Source: Oehlia diaphana
Taxonomy: Eukaryota > Glomeromycota > Glomeromycetes > Glomerales > Glomeraceae
Length of the DNA: 40,973 bases
Assembly: GCA_003833135.1 (NCBI GenBank)
Contig: QZLH01000176.1
Location: 18,207-59,179 of the forward strand
Reading direction: 5' to 3'
Position 1 is the first letter of the stretch. Each line of letters starts with the position of its first letter. Below are positions 1 through 10,914 of the stretch, one piece after another. Both the position numbers and the translations under genes were made by a program. Below the pieces are notes generated by a model. It made no database searches and was not told the DNA's origin. It was given only the letters and a program-made list of their open reading frames with translations.

Positions 1-1
1 A

Positions 2-1434
2 GTTAATTCCACACAAAGAAATCCAAAGATTATCGTACATGGGTATTTATTGGTAAAAGATAAGAATCGTGGTGAGAAATATTATTGGTGTTGTGAGGAT
101 AGGAAAAAAAAAATTGTAAGGGAAGAGCAGTAACAATCTTAGAGAATGAAGAACATATATTGGTGAAATCCACTGATCACAACCATGCCCCAGAGGCAAG
201 CCGGATAGATATAGTCAAGACACTTAACAAGATAAAGGATACAGCAGCATCTCAAACACGTGTTAAGCCAGCTCAAATAATTCAAGATTCTATAGTTAAC
301 ATGCCTCAAGCTTCATATTCTTATATGCCAAACAAGGAAGCATTGCGCAGACAAATTTCACGTGTTAGGGCTGACAATATGCCACCACAACCACAAACAT
401 TGCAGGACATTGATGTTCCTACCAATCTACATGTAACTATTAATGGTGAGCAATTTTTAACAAGAGACATAACATTTGATGAAGAAAAGATTATGATTTT
501 CTGTTCAGCATCCAATCTTGAGTATTTACAAAAAGCAAACTATTGGATAATGGACGGCACGTTTAAAATGGTACCTACACTATTTCAACAAATGTACACT
601 ATCCATGCTCTTGTTGGGAGAAATAATAATTCACGTGTCCTTCCAATGGTATATGCTCTTATGACAAGCAAGTCAAAAGAAAGTTATGAACGATTATTCC
701 AAGGATTAATAGAGTTTGGTGAAGAAAATGATCAAATTTTAATTCCACCTCTAATAATAAGTGATTTTGAGCAGGCATCAATCAATGCTGTCCAAGTGGA
801 ATTTCCAGATTCTATACAAAAAGGATGTTTTTTTCACTTGTGCCAAAATTTCTGGAAGAAGATACAAGCTTTGGGTTTGGCTGCTGAATATGGAGAATCT
901 GAAAATTTTAGTATTATGCTATGTCATATAACAGCTCTTAGCTTTTTGCCACCTTCTGAAATTCCTAGTGCTTTTGATCAAATCAAACCTTTAATGCCTT
1001 TAAATGCAGTAGAACTTGTCCAATATTTTGAAGAGAATTATGTTCACGGCAAAATAATTAGACGTCGTCAACTTAGAAATAATCAAACTGTAACTCAGAA
1101 TCCATCACAATTTCCACCTGAGCTCTGGTCAGTATATGAATTTATTGAAAATGGTTATCCAAGAACTCAAAATGTGGTAGAAGGATGGCATCAACGGTGG
1201 GGAAGTTTAATTGGAAGAGCATATGTTGGTGTTTATAGTATTATTGATGAAATGCAAAAAGAACAACATCAGACAGAGTTACAAGTGGAAAGTATTATTC
1301 GTGGTGAGGAAAGACCACATCAACGTAAGCATTACATTGATCGCGAAAATTGTCTTTTGAATATTTTTAATAATTGGAATGATTATTCTTTGCTAGATTT
1401 TTTAAGAGGAATTGCACATAATATATCTCTATAA
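2..1434 (+). CDS. FLYWCH zinc finger / MULE-type transposase, 5'-partial, frameshifted
   Basis: Probable DNA transposase of the MULE (MuDR) superfamily, which cuts and pastes DNA in the nucleus. A 424-residue ORF runs from 160 to the TAA at 1432. It carries the MULE pattern: Asp in DGTF (codon 553-555), Asp in SDFEQA (763-765), a C-x2-H pair in CFFHLC (826-837) and Glu in NVVEGWH (1180-1182). Upstream, frame 2 is open from base 2 and encodes the first half of a FLYWCH finger (YYWCC, bases 83-97). The second half, with the remaining Cys and the HNH pair, is in the downstream frame. The two frames meet in a 10-A run at 104-113, so one indel separates them. This is either a real lesion or a homopolymer sequencing error. 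The TTG at 160 is not a convincing start; the true start lies outside the window. Domain identity is fairly sure, activity unknown. Confidence 0.8.
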
Positions 1435-1826
1435 CTTTACTTTTCATTTCTATATAATTCTTTTTCATTCAGTCATAAAGTTTTTGAATTATTGCAATGC
1501 AAAAAGTAATAATTAAATTGGTTAAATATTATTTTCAATTATTATGCTATTGTAAAAAATTAAAAATTTGTACTATGAAAGGAGATATACATAAAGTTTA
1601 ACTTTTATTAAATAAAATATATTATATTAATAAATTATAGTTTAATTAATTAGCGTTAGTTAAAGAATGTCATATAATGCCAGTGATCAGTTTAATTATA
1701 ATTAAGCACTTCGCAGATAAGAATAGAACACATTAAGAAATGTTTTTAAATATAAAAATTCTGTAAAAAAATTAAAAAAATTGATTTATACCGAAAATAA
1801 AAGAATAAAAATTCAATTTGTTTGTT
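1435..1826. other. AT-rich 3' flank of the transposase gene
   Basis: No ORF, RNA gene or clear terminal inverted repeat was found. It probably contains the 3' UTR and the rest of the MULE element. Confidence 0.4.
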
Positions 1827-1915
1827 ATTTTTATATAAAATAAACAACTAATTATATTTTTATATAAAATAAACAGCTAATTATATTTTTATATAAAATA
1901 AACAACTAATTATTT
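1827..1915. repeat. 29-bp tandem repeat, three copies
   Basis: The block TAAACAACTA (TAAACAGCTA in the middle copy) recurs at 1841, 1870 and 1899, an exact 29-bp period, each time preceded by TTTTTATATAAAA. The copies differ by about one base, so the array is young. Confidence 0.85.
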
Positions 1916-1918
1916 TCA

Positions 1919-2085
1919 GAATAATATCGTCAGGATAATGTCATGTTGGAATAATGTTACATCAGGATAATGTCATGTCGGGATAATGTCATGTTGGGAT
2001 AATATCATGTTGGGAATAAGTCTTGTCGGGCAATTGTCATCAGACAAAGGTTATGTTGGGAAAATGGTTGTCAGGAAATCGTGGT
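1919..2085. repeat. Degenerate ~16-17-bp minisatellite (GGATAATGTCATGTTG)
   Basis: Variants of GATAATGTCATGTTGG follow one another about eight to ten times, with TTG/TCG exchanges and single-base length changes. The last units run into a short open frame at 2023-2217 (64 residues) that resembles no family I know. Confidence 0.75.
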
Positions 2086-2274
2086 ATAACCATTATAATA
2101 CCAGCCTATTTTGATATATACCTTGGGATGCATGAACTGTCAAGGAGACTGAAAATGTCAGTTGACGCACCAAGAAATATTATATCTGTACATAATTATA
2201 TTAGACAAGACAAATGATCTGATCTGGAGGGATTTTCGATTAAATATATTCAGTTATAAAACACAATACTTAAA

Positions 2275-2751
2275 ATGGTTTATATAGAATGTAAAGTTTG
2301 GCATTTTCAGGAAGATAATAATACAGATCTAAAAAGTTGCCACAGAGCAATAAAAACAGGATGTAGATTCTATACAGTCAAGGCATTGATAGATATATCA
2401 TCTAGAGAAAATTTTATTAGAAGAAGCTTGGTTGATAAGCTTGAGATGGAGTACACTGAATATAAAGAAAAAAACAGGTTGGAATGTTTGGATTTATCTT
2501 TCTGATACAAGGGAAAAGATAGACTTGTATCTACTAATGGTGATGATATTTTTAATGATTTCGTGATTATTGAAAAGCTGAAAGCGGACCTTGTATTAGG
2601 ATTACCATGGTTATGACTTCGCGAAGCAAAAATAGATATGGAAAAACAAGGGTTAACAATATATGGTGATTTTGTGCCATTCTGCGAGGAGACAGATTTA
2701 TCTAAATCCAAAGAAACCAATAATTCCAATCATGCGGGTCTGAAGCAGTGA
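2275..2751 (+). pseudogene. Decayed retropepsin-like aspartic protease ORF
   Basis: One frame gives a retropepsin-like arrangement. ALIDISSRENFI contains the catalytic Asp (codon 2392-2394) where the family has D-[TS]-G-[AS]; here the Gly is lost. About 70 codons later comes DLVLGLPWL, like the second hydrophobic-Gly motif of LTR-retrotransposon proteases, then a TIYGDFVPF-type segment. TGA stops interrupt the frame at 2503-2505 and 2614-2616, before the final TGA at 2749. No reverse transcriptase or LTR lies nearby, so this looks like a stranded fragment of a Ty3-like element or a dead domesticated protease. Family moderately sure; inactivity fairly sure. Confidence 0.6.
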
Positions 2752-2775
2752 TCGCGTAATTTTATTTTTTGTTTA

Positions 2776-3830
2776 ATGATACAGCATATATTTATGACGC
2801 ATTTAACCATCTTTTATTTACCAGAACTATTAGAACAGATTTTACATTTTTTAGCGATAGATAAATCTCTCTATTCCGCTCTATATGTTTCCCAATTGTG
2901 GTACAAATGCGGTACACCTATTCTGTGGAAGCATATTGAATTGAGAGGAAAAGACTTATATTCTGGACAATCTCTTCCAAATGATTATAAAATTACTGTG
3001 CAAAGGATCACCCTCGATTAAATAAATTCATAAGGATAGAACGTGCAAAGGATCTCTCTCAATTGAAAAAATTTATAAAGTTAGTATGTAGAAAGCAAAC
3101 GCCAGTTTATTGCTCAAATGTAATTCATCTTAAAATATCATACTACCATTTACTTTCAGATAAAAAAATCATAAGCATTGTACATTCATGCCCAAATATA
3201 ACCCACTTGAGTTTCATAAATAGCATAGCATTTAGTAATAGAGCATTAGAACTGATAGTGGGTTCATACTCGAATCTGAAGTATCTCAATCTATGCATTG
3301 ATCGGCCAGATAGCTTTAGGAGCTTTCGTACTCGAGAAGTAGATAGCAGTGGTCTATGGAGAATCATGAAGTCATGCCATAGATTAGAATATCTAAATAT
3401 CTCTAATTGCATAGAATATTCCAAAACATCAATTTGTAATGTTATTCGTTCTTGCTCAAAGCTCCAGCAACTTGACCTTAGCTTTTGTCAAATTACCGAT
3501 ATAACTATTGAAGAAATTGCTGGTTCATGTCTTAATTTAAAGTACCTCAATTTGGAAGGGTATAATAATATCAGCAAAGAAGCTATAGATCAGCTCATTT
3601 CACTTAATCCAAATATCCATGTCGAGAATTTTGTGCCGATTTGGGTACCTTCCCAAAATAATGGAGCTTTAGATGTGATCCATGGACTCGTAAGGCAACT
3701 GGGAATACCACATGATGTACCAAGAGATGTTGCATCCTTAAATAATTTTATCAATGACGAATTATCAAGAAGATTGAGTGAACGTTGTATTCTAGCTAGT
3801 CAGTTATTATATCGACCCAGAGTCCTTTAA
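2776..3830 (+). pseudogene. F-box / leucine-rich-repeat protein with a frameshift
   Basis: The first part (2776-3021) encodes an F-box-like segment near the N-terminus (LPELLEQILHFLAI, then SQLWYKCGTPILW), the part that binds Skp1 in SCF ubiquitin ligases. The second part (ATG at 3063, frame open from 2991, stop at 3828) encodes leucine-rich repeats of the LSFINS / LKYLNL / LEYLNISNC / LQQLDLSFC type, the usual substrate-binding region, plus a tail of about 75 residues. The two frames overlap at 2991-3020, so one indel joins them into about 350 residues, normal for fungal F-box/LRR proteins. A 45-bp imperfect direct duplication (2998 and 3043, GTGCAAAGGATC) lies at the junction. A very short intron (GT 2998, AG ~3050) is a less likely alternative. 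It may be a pseudogene, a sequencing error or a spliced gene. Confidence 0.65.
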
Positions 3831-4940
3831 AACTAGATCATGTGAAGCATTCCAGTTCAGAAGATTTTTTTTTGCTGAGCCACAATGCATGTACTCCTGT
3901 GTGACAAAAATAGGCTGATCATATAATAGGTCTGTATGACATTCTCGCATATTAATTTCATGTATATATAGTACCTTTATTTTTTTCGAACAAACATGAG
4001 AAAAATGTGAAAGGAGGTCTAGTTTCAACATAGGACCTACCATAAAAGTAAATACTGATGACAAAAGCATATGCTATGAAGGGCTGAAGACTTTATAATT
4101 TCAAGATCGCTAGGCGTAAGACCACTATATGTTTATCCGGTAGATCTCCATGTGAAAAGGTATGAAGATTCCATTTGTATGTTCTTTCAAAAGACTCTTG
4201 GCATCAGATGACAATACTAATTACGCCTCATACCTTTTTAACTCTTTCCCAGCAAGATATAAAGCATATAGTGGTATGTGGAAGTTCAGCCAACTTTCCG
4301 CAAAAAAAACTTTTCCAGCCCTATAAGAAATATGTATACGGAAAGGATACGTTTTGTATACATTTTATGTACGTTTCTATAGATTCAATTCTGTATATTT
4401 AATAAGCAATTCATTTTTGAACATTTTTTAAAAAAACTAATGTATACGAAATGTATACAGAAAAAATTAATCATGCGGAATGTATACGGAATTTTTAAAC
4501 TTAATATTTTCCCGTATCATAATGCGAGATCACGTGATTGTTTATTGTTTTGTNAATTAGGATGTCAAAATAACAATTGCAATTTAGTTTATTGAACTGA
4601 TATTATTGCTTACTTGATATTTCTACAGGTTTCATATTTTCTGTGAGTTTTGTTTTAAAGATTTATAGCTATTGTAAAGAAAATAAGCCAACTATTTATT
4701 TTAAAAAAATTTGTATTCTTGGTATTTGGTAATGTAAACGTGAAAAGAAAGCTTGAATAATAGCTTAAAATAATACGTGATAAATATTTAAATAGATCAG
4801 TTGCCACAAAATGCGTCGTATGTAACAAAATCACATACTCAAAAATCACATGCCCGAGCTTTTTTTGATGGTGTTACTGAAGAAGATTAGTAAAATGGCA
4901 TATACTTTATTATATAAAAATTCAATAAACAGGTTACATA
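3831..4940. other. Intergenic, with a GTATAC-rich repeat
   Basis: No supported gene. Several copies of TGTATACG(GA)A in both orientations cluster at about 4330-4495, probably the remains of a small inverted-repeat element. One ambiguous base (n) stands at 4554. Confidence 0.45.
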
Positions 4941-5345
4941 TTATTTTTGTGACCTTTTGCTACTTGAAAAAATTTGCTTCTTCTTATTTGAAACTGTTGT
5001 ATAATACTCATCACAATAGTGGCAATGTATTTCATTCATGCTAACTCTTTTAGATTCATCAAATTCATCTTCTGGTACTTTCCACACTGAAAGCAAATGT
5101 CTTCAAATAAACAACTTGGATAATAGGAAACTTCTATTGGATTACTACACATTAATTTATCATCAACTTTTATATTTTCAGAAATATTTCCTACATCATC
5201 ACTTTTACTATATTCATCTTTCATCACCAACATTTTTCATTTCTATGCTCGAGTTTGCTGAAAATCGTAACATTCAATTACTATTCCAACATTTCTGACA
5301 AATTGAGCAGTAGGACCAAATCCTGTATGAGTTTTACCATGCATT
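4941..5345 (-). pseudogene. Decayed zinc-ribbon-type ORF, probably a transposon relic
   Basis: Read on the minus strand, successive frames give FGPTAQFVRNVGIVIECYDF, then SNPIEVSYYPSC and DICFQCGKYQ (bases ~5080-5150), then HCHYCDEYY (~5005-5030). CxxC followed by CxxC about 20 residues later suggests a zinc ribbon. The segments sit in different frames with stops between them, so the gene is broken. From memory of similar repeated ORFs in Glomeromycotina genomes I suspect a mobile-element protein, but I cannot name it. Confidence 0.4.
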
Positions 5346-5739
5346 ACCATTTCAGTCCTATTTTTTCCATTTCACCCATTTTTGTAGGACTAAAATATGT
5401 AGTACAATATTTACATCATTGAAAAAATCTTCCATATTCATATTCTCACCAACAGAAAGCCCTTCCCGCTTAGATACTATTTTAAAATGAAGCAAAACAC
5501 GTACAATTATTATTGGCATGTTGAATTTTATTTTTTTTAAAAAAAAAAGTGACAGAAGATAGATTTAACAGTTCTATTCTTGTTTGTGTAATAAAAGATA
5601 TATTCGTGTAATACAAAATATAATACAAAATACATATAAAAAATTTACATATGAAAAAGAAAAAAAAATAAAAACTGGGTGACCATGTCAATTTTAAAAT
5701 TTTATGTCACGAGAATCTAAAAATTAACTTTGCCCAGCC
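5346..5739. other. AT-rich spacer
   Basis: Contains homopolymer tracts, such as the T/A run near 5530-5548, and short low-complexity frames. No gene or element supported. Confidence 0.35.
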
Positions 5740-6240
5740 TTATCTAGAATTTGTCCAGTATAAAATTTTGGACAAATTCTGAACAGATAAATCTGGACAA
5801 ATTCTGGACATAGTAAAAATTCAGAAAATTTGAACTGGACAAATTCCAGACATGAAAAAATTCTGGACAAATTCTGGACGCTACTTCCAAAAAAAGATAA
5901 ATTAATTTTGTAATAAATACAAAAAGCACAAAACTGATATTCATAACCTTCTTTGTCATACTAATTAAATTTGGTGAGCAAGCAAAAATACTATATATCT
6001 ATAATATAAAATTTTAGGTTAAGAGCAACTATAATGATGGTTACATACTAAGCATCTTTTTATAACAAATTTTATGAAAAAATATTTCAGGTCAATTTCT
6101 GGACAAATTTTGGACAAAAATGAGTATCTGGAAACAAGTGTGTTTTTGGAACAATTTCTGGACATTAATTGTCCAGAAATGTCCAGGTATTTTTAAACAA
6201 ATTTTCCAGACAATTTCTGAACAATTTCTGGACATTTATT
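5740..6240. repeat. GGACAAATTCTGG dispersed/tandem repeat, two clusters
   Basis: Variants of GGACAAATTCTGGAC and its complement occur many times at 5745-5880 and again at 6090-6236, on both strands, so the sequence could fold into several short hairpins. The clusters are split by about 200 bp of plain AT-rich DNA. Likely a decayed non-autonomous element. Confidence 0.65.
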
Positions 6241-6344
6241 TTTTTATAAGGAAGATAATGCATTAAGGTCATACAATAAAAATTTTTTAAAAATTTTGCC
6301 AACGTACGACATTTTATTTTAAAGAAATTGTGGTCATATTATTC

Positions 6345-6560
6345 AGTTACTGATGTATGTCTTAGATGCAAAGTTTTTGTAGAGTCCTGAGAACATATAT
6401 GGGTGTGTAGAGATAATGAAAAATCTGAATATGATATCTTAATTCACACTTTGATTGGTATTGAAAAAAAGTTCAAAGAACAGGGTGATGAACATAATTA
6501 TAAAATTGTAAGGATCCTGACAAAAGAGATTATTAACTTTATGGGGCACCATCCAAAGTT
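6345..6560 (+). pseudogene. Relic with a CxxC...HxxxC finger, possibly a non-LTR retrotransposon C-terminus
   Basis: One frame reads CLRC (6358-6369), then a TGA at 6388, then EHIWVCRDN (6391-6417), followed by about 35 open codons. C-x2-C...H-x3-C before an open frame resembles the finger at the end of fungal LINE reverse transcriptases. The fragment is short and contains a stop; the identification is tentative. Confidence 0.3.
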
Positions 6561-6959
6561 TTGATATTAGGAGGACAGTTATGATTATGCAAAGTAACGA
6601 GAGGTCTATTTAACAACAAACTTTACAAATTATGTATTTCTAAAGAAGAACATAAAGTATTAGAAGAAATATGGGAACAGTGTTATCTAAATATAAGGAA
6701 GGAGATTTGGTTAGTCTGATGTAGTAAAATTAATAAATTAGAGATAAAATCAGGCATTATAAGGACTGATAAAAAGCATAAAATACAACTGATCTGGAAA
6801 TGGAGGTAGTTGAAAATAGTGAAGAAAAGTTATATTATAAATTGTACAATGAAATAATATAAATAAAAAATGCGTATTACTAACAAAAAAAAAAAAAATT
6901 TATAAAGAAATTACTGTATATAATTTTGTAAATTATTTATGATAAATTTCCCCAGGAAG
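6561..6959. other. Unassigned decayed sequence
   Basis: Only short broken frames. It lies between two element relics and may belong to either. Confidence 0.3.
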
Positions 6960-8224
6960 TGCAGAAATTTGCTACACAATTGCCTTACCATCCTTCATCA
7001 CTTAATGTTCTTATGCATCATTTGCTCTTCTGATGTTAGAGCATTTAAAGATTTCAATGTACATTATTCTGTGGCATTATGTTAGGAACTGCTGGTACTG
7101 GAAAATCATATTTAATCAAGATGATTCATTGCCCCACTTAGATGGTAAAAATCTGAAAAAGCTGCAACATAAATTAGATGGTGTGTATATTTTTTTGTTA
7201 TTGATGAAAAGAGTATAGTTGGGTATCACATGCTTGTATTGATTACTTACGTCTATAGTAAGCCTTTCCAAAATACAGAAATCAAGTATTTGGTGGCCGA
7301 TTGATAATTCTTGTTGGAGACTTTGGACAACTTCCTCCTATACTTGATGAACTGATGCATTCTCAAGTTCCTTGATGAGACCCCCTATCAAGTGATGTTA
7401 TTGCCATTTATCAACAATTTCATGAGATTGATCATTTTGGTATTGTTCAACATCAATCGGGTGGACAATGCAGATTCAGAGACCTCTTGTTACACTTGCA
7501 TGATGGTAAATCTACTGAAATGATAAATCTACTGAAGATGACTGAAGTTACTTACTACTTAATTTTCTAATACTCCGGATGTATTATCATTATTAGATCA
7601 TGCTCAATTTTTCGTTACTATATGCATAATGCCTGTAAAAGTGATGTTGGTGAGTTTAATATTAATAAACTTTGATCCTTGAATTCACCTGTTGCTAGAA
7701 TCACTACTGTTTATAGTAAAGCATGTAAAGCCAATTCTGATGTGGTGAAAGATCTTGAGCTTTACTTATTATTGTCTATAGGTCCAACTTATGGACTGAT
7801 GTTGGTATTCAGTGAATATTGTTCAAGAAATTATTTTTGAAGAAAATTAGTCATGCCCTTCTCTTTCAATTGCTGTATTGGTGGAATTTAAAACTATTCC
7901 AATCCTGCTATATCCACTAGAAATGGTAAAAAACTTGTTTCAATTGCAACAGTTAGGTCAGTTAGGTATACTTGAGAAGAAAAAAAAGGCTTTGCTCCCA
8001 TTTGCAGATTTTTGTGTTCCTTGCATAGACAATTATGGTCACATAAGTTAGAAACTAACCTTATTATAGATTTTGGAAAAAAAGAATTTGCTGCTGCTCT
8101 CTCATTTGTATCAATACCTCAGTTCTGTAGTCTCAAAAATATCCCTTTTACCCCTTTTTCATTCGAAAGACTTCAATATATTAAAATTATAGGAGGTTGT
8201 ATAAGAGAATTGTTTAATCTATGA
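6960..8224 (+). pseudogene. Decayed PIF1-like helicase
   Basis: PIF1-like helicases are ATP-driven DNA helicases, often carried by Helitron-type elements. Successive plus-strand frames contain Walker A (LGTAGTGKSYLI, bases 7082-7117), Walker B (FFVIDE, ~7190-7208), motif III-like LIILVGDFGQLPP (~7300-7340), a segment ending RFRDLLLHLHDG (~7470-7505), NSPVARITTVYSKA (~7680-7730) and the C-terminal block DFGKKEFAAALSFVSIP...PFSFERLQ (8060-8180). Order and spacing match the family, but stops and frameshifts separate nearly every block. Dead copy; no Rep domain was found, so membership in a Helitron is inferred. Confidence 0.7.
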
Positions 8225-8424
8225 TTTCTCAAGAAATAAAGAGATCGAGATTATCTATACTGTAGTACCAAATTGGTATTATATGTAAAATTAGTGTTAC
8301 AATATTTTTTGAAATATTACAATGGTTCCTATTACCTAACAGTTATTGGACAAACTGTGATAATATTTTAATTAACACTATCAAATTTAAAATTTTTTTT
8401 TTATTATAAGATCCAAAGATGTCA

Positions 8425-10225
8425 ATTTCAATATGACAACAAAGATTTGAAGCATATGCTAATGATACTATAAGAAGTTCCCACCAAACTTTACAAGAAG
8501 AAAATGACTCAAATATTTTTGAATTACAAATTAACCATCTTGGAGTTTTGTTGGCAATGTTTCAGCAAGTGTGACAGTTTTATAATTCTAATTTATTAAG
8601 AAAGCAGCTTAATGAAATTGAATTTTTGAAGATAAAATTGCAACAAAAAATGGAATATGTGAATAATAATACAAATTTTGTTATACAAAATTTTGTTCAA
8701 AAACAACAAACAGGTGGACATCCTAGAATTATTATAAATGAAGATGCTATAAAGTTGCTAAGAGAGTTAGGATTTGTATGGACAAAAATAAGTGATATAT
8801 TTTTTGTGTTTCATCAAAAACTATGAGTAGAATAAGAAAGAATAATAATATTGAAGATACTAACCTTCTATATTCTGATATAACTGATAATAATTTGGAT
8901 ATTATTATTAAAAGGATCAAGTAAGAATATGAATATCTATTTTATAGGCAGGTTATGCTAATGGGTGCATTGAAAACAGAAGGTATAAAGACCAAAAGGC
9001 AATGTTAAAGAGATTCAATTCAAAGAATAGATCCTATGGGGTCTGTTACATATTGGACTAATATTATACCTAGAAGAAAATATAAAGTTGCTAGCTCAAA
9101 TGCCTTATGGCATATTGATGGTCACCATAAATTAATTAGATGAAAATTGTCATTCATGCAGGAATTGATGGATATTCAAAATTAATCACATATATTAATT
9201 GTAGTGGTAATAATCATTCCCAAACTGTGATGAATTATTTTGAAAAAGCTATAAGAAAAGTTGGTATTCCCAGTAAGAATAAGAGCTGATCATGGGGGAG
9301 AAAATGTTGTTAACCAATTCGGTACGTTGAATAGATTAACTATGATTTGCAGTCAGGAAGATTAAGTACATTTAACTATAACTGAAATCCAATCAAACAA
9401 GATATGCTTAAAGTAGGGAGTTTGTTTATAATGTAAAAGGTTATACTTTATTATAGAACTTTATAGGAATTTATTACAAACTAATTGAAAACTAAAGAAC
9501 TCTTAATGAAGGAAAATACCAATGTTATTTATATAAAAGTTACTACATATAAAGATATAATAAATATAATAAATATAAGTAATATAGTAACTAATATAAT
9601 AAATATAACTAATATAATAAATAAAATAAATAAAATAAATAAAGTAATTATATCATTTATATTAAATATAATTAATATAATAAATATAATAAAAATAATA
9701 GGCTGAGCTGGCTGCGACTATGTCAGCTTGGCACAGTTGGATGCAGGTGATCTCAATTTTCCACATAATCATTTGGCACAGTAAGTTGTAACTCCACACG
9801 TGGCTAGGGGTAATAACATTATTGTTAAACAATTTATGAATAATGTTCATGGTGAAAATAGAAATAGCTTTATAGAAGATCATTCAGTACATAACTAGCA
9901 AATCGAATGATTATGGGTGAATTTACTCAAAGATGTTGTGAAAACACGTATTAAAAGAAACTTGGAAAAGTGGCAATCATTGTGGAATAATCATAAAATC
10001 TGAACTGAAAATCACAATTCACCATTACAATTGTATACAAAAGGTATGATTGAATCAGGTTATCATGGTATGGAGGATATTACAGTTAATTTTGCAGACT
10101 ATGGAATCTACTGGGATGGTCCTGAACCTGAAAATAAAGAAGATGTGGTTGTTGATGAACCATAAAATATTTTGAATCAAGAGCAAATTAATATACTCAA
10201 ATCATTAGTTGATCTGCTAGAAGAT
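8425..10225 (+). pseudogene. Decayed DDE integrase-core transposase, split by an insertion
   Basis: A frame near 8625-8825 (GGHPRIIINEDAIKLLREL) looks like an N-terminal helix-turn-helix. The integrase-like core follows in pieces: ALWHIDGHHKLIR (first Asp 9117-9119), VIHAGIDGYSKLITYI (~9155-9195), RADHGGENVV (second Asp 9288-9290), then SFIEDHSVHN...QIE..LW (~9860-9925), where the catalytic Glu is expected. The C-terminus reads YGIYWDGPEPE...LKSLVDLLEDD...YGINVY. Frameshifts and stops abound. The reading breaks after NQF at 9319 and resumes with KQF at 9827, with unrelated DNA between. Its placement directly after the PIF1-like relic in the same orientation could mean one original element or two nested ones. 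Confidence 0.65.
9320..9821. mobile_element. ~500-bp insertion inside the integrase relic, with 13-nt target duplication
   Basis: TTGTTAACCAATT (9307-9319) and TTGTTAAACAATT (9822-9834) flank the segment with one mismatch. Removing it restores a continuous integrase reading (GENVVNQF joined to MNNVHGENRN). The insert has no coding potential, no clear terminal inverted repeats, and a microsatellite of ATAATAAATATA type at about 9555-9700. A stretch near 9725-9795 (TTGGCACAGTTGG, later GTTGTAACTCC) faintly resembles pol III A and B boxes, which could point to a SINE, but this is weak. Confidence 0.6.
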
Positions 10226-10359
10226 GATAATGAAGGTTATGGTATAAATGTTTATAATAAACAGTCATGTTTTATCTTTCTGGCTAATCATTTATTCATG
10301 TCCCGTGATTTCTTTAATTAATCATTTATCCTTGCTTAGTATTCGGTCGCTCACAACGG

Positions 10360-10765
10360 TTTTTGCCAAAACTGATTATTGGTTCAGTTTTAACGTTTTT
10401 GCAACATTTTTTATTAAAAATATGCGAAAACTTTTTTTTGTGAAATTATTAATAAAAACGTTTTTTGCAACATTACCTTTTAATAAAATAATTAAAAAAA
10501 TATGCAAAAACATGCTTTTTTTATTAAATTGCTTAATAAAAAATGTTGCAAAATGTAAATTACTTAATAATAACATTTTTGCAATGTTGTTTGTTAAAAT
10601 AATTAAAACATTTGCGAAAAACTTTTTTTTTATGAACTTATTAATAAAAAATATTTTCACAACATTTTCTATTAAAATAATTAAAAAATGTTGTAAAACA
10701 TTATTTTTTATTTGTTAAATTACATGTTAAAAAATGTTTCGCAACATTCTTTAATGTTTTAGCAT
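10360..10765. repeat. TTTTTGCAACATTTT array
   Basis: TTTTGCAACATTTT and its complement AAAATGTTGCAAAA alternate with TTAATAAAA and AAAATAATTAAAA about ten times. The open frames read across it on both strands (10248-10718 plus, 10376-10660 minus) are artefacts of this structure. The same motifs form the centre of the MITE at 40258-40570. Confidence 0.7.
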
Positions 10766-10792
10766 AATTTAGAGGTCTTAAAATCATGGCTT

Positions 10793-10914
10793 AAATTTAG
10801 ATTAGTCCAGTCCTAGTCCAGTTCAGTCCAGATTGAAAGACTGGTCTTTTTGGGACTGGACCAGACTGGACCAGACTGGACTAGACTGGACTGGACTGAT
10901 CCAACCCTAAATCC
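10793..10914. mobile_element. GTCCAG/CTGGAC hairpin, probable degenerate hAT-like MITE
   Basis: The left arm (AGTCCAGTCCTAGTCCAG) and right arm (CTGGACTAGACTGGACTGG) form a long imperfect hairpin around a short loop near 10840-10852. The right end, ATCCAACCCTAAA, is TTTAGGGTTGGAT when inverted, a hAT-like terminus; the left end (TTTAGATTAG) is a decayed match. No clear target duplication was found. Confidence 0.55.

Noticed and set aside
1828..1914. Possible CRISPR-like direct repeats
   Set aside because: Three contiguous 29-bp copies without spacers in a eukaryotic sequence; a simple tandem repeat.
3807..4070. Minus-strand frame overlapping the end of the F-box/LRR gene
   Set aside because: No motif, overlaps a recognisable gene, and composition is not coding-like.
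10248..10718. 156-residue hydrophobic plus-strand frame
   Set aside because: It is a reading through the TTGCAACATTTT array; the opposite strand is open for the same reason.
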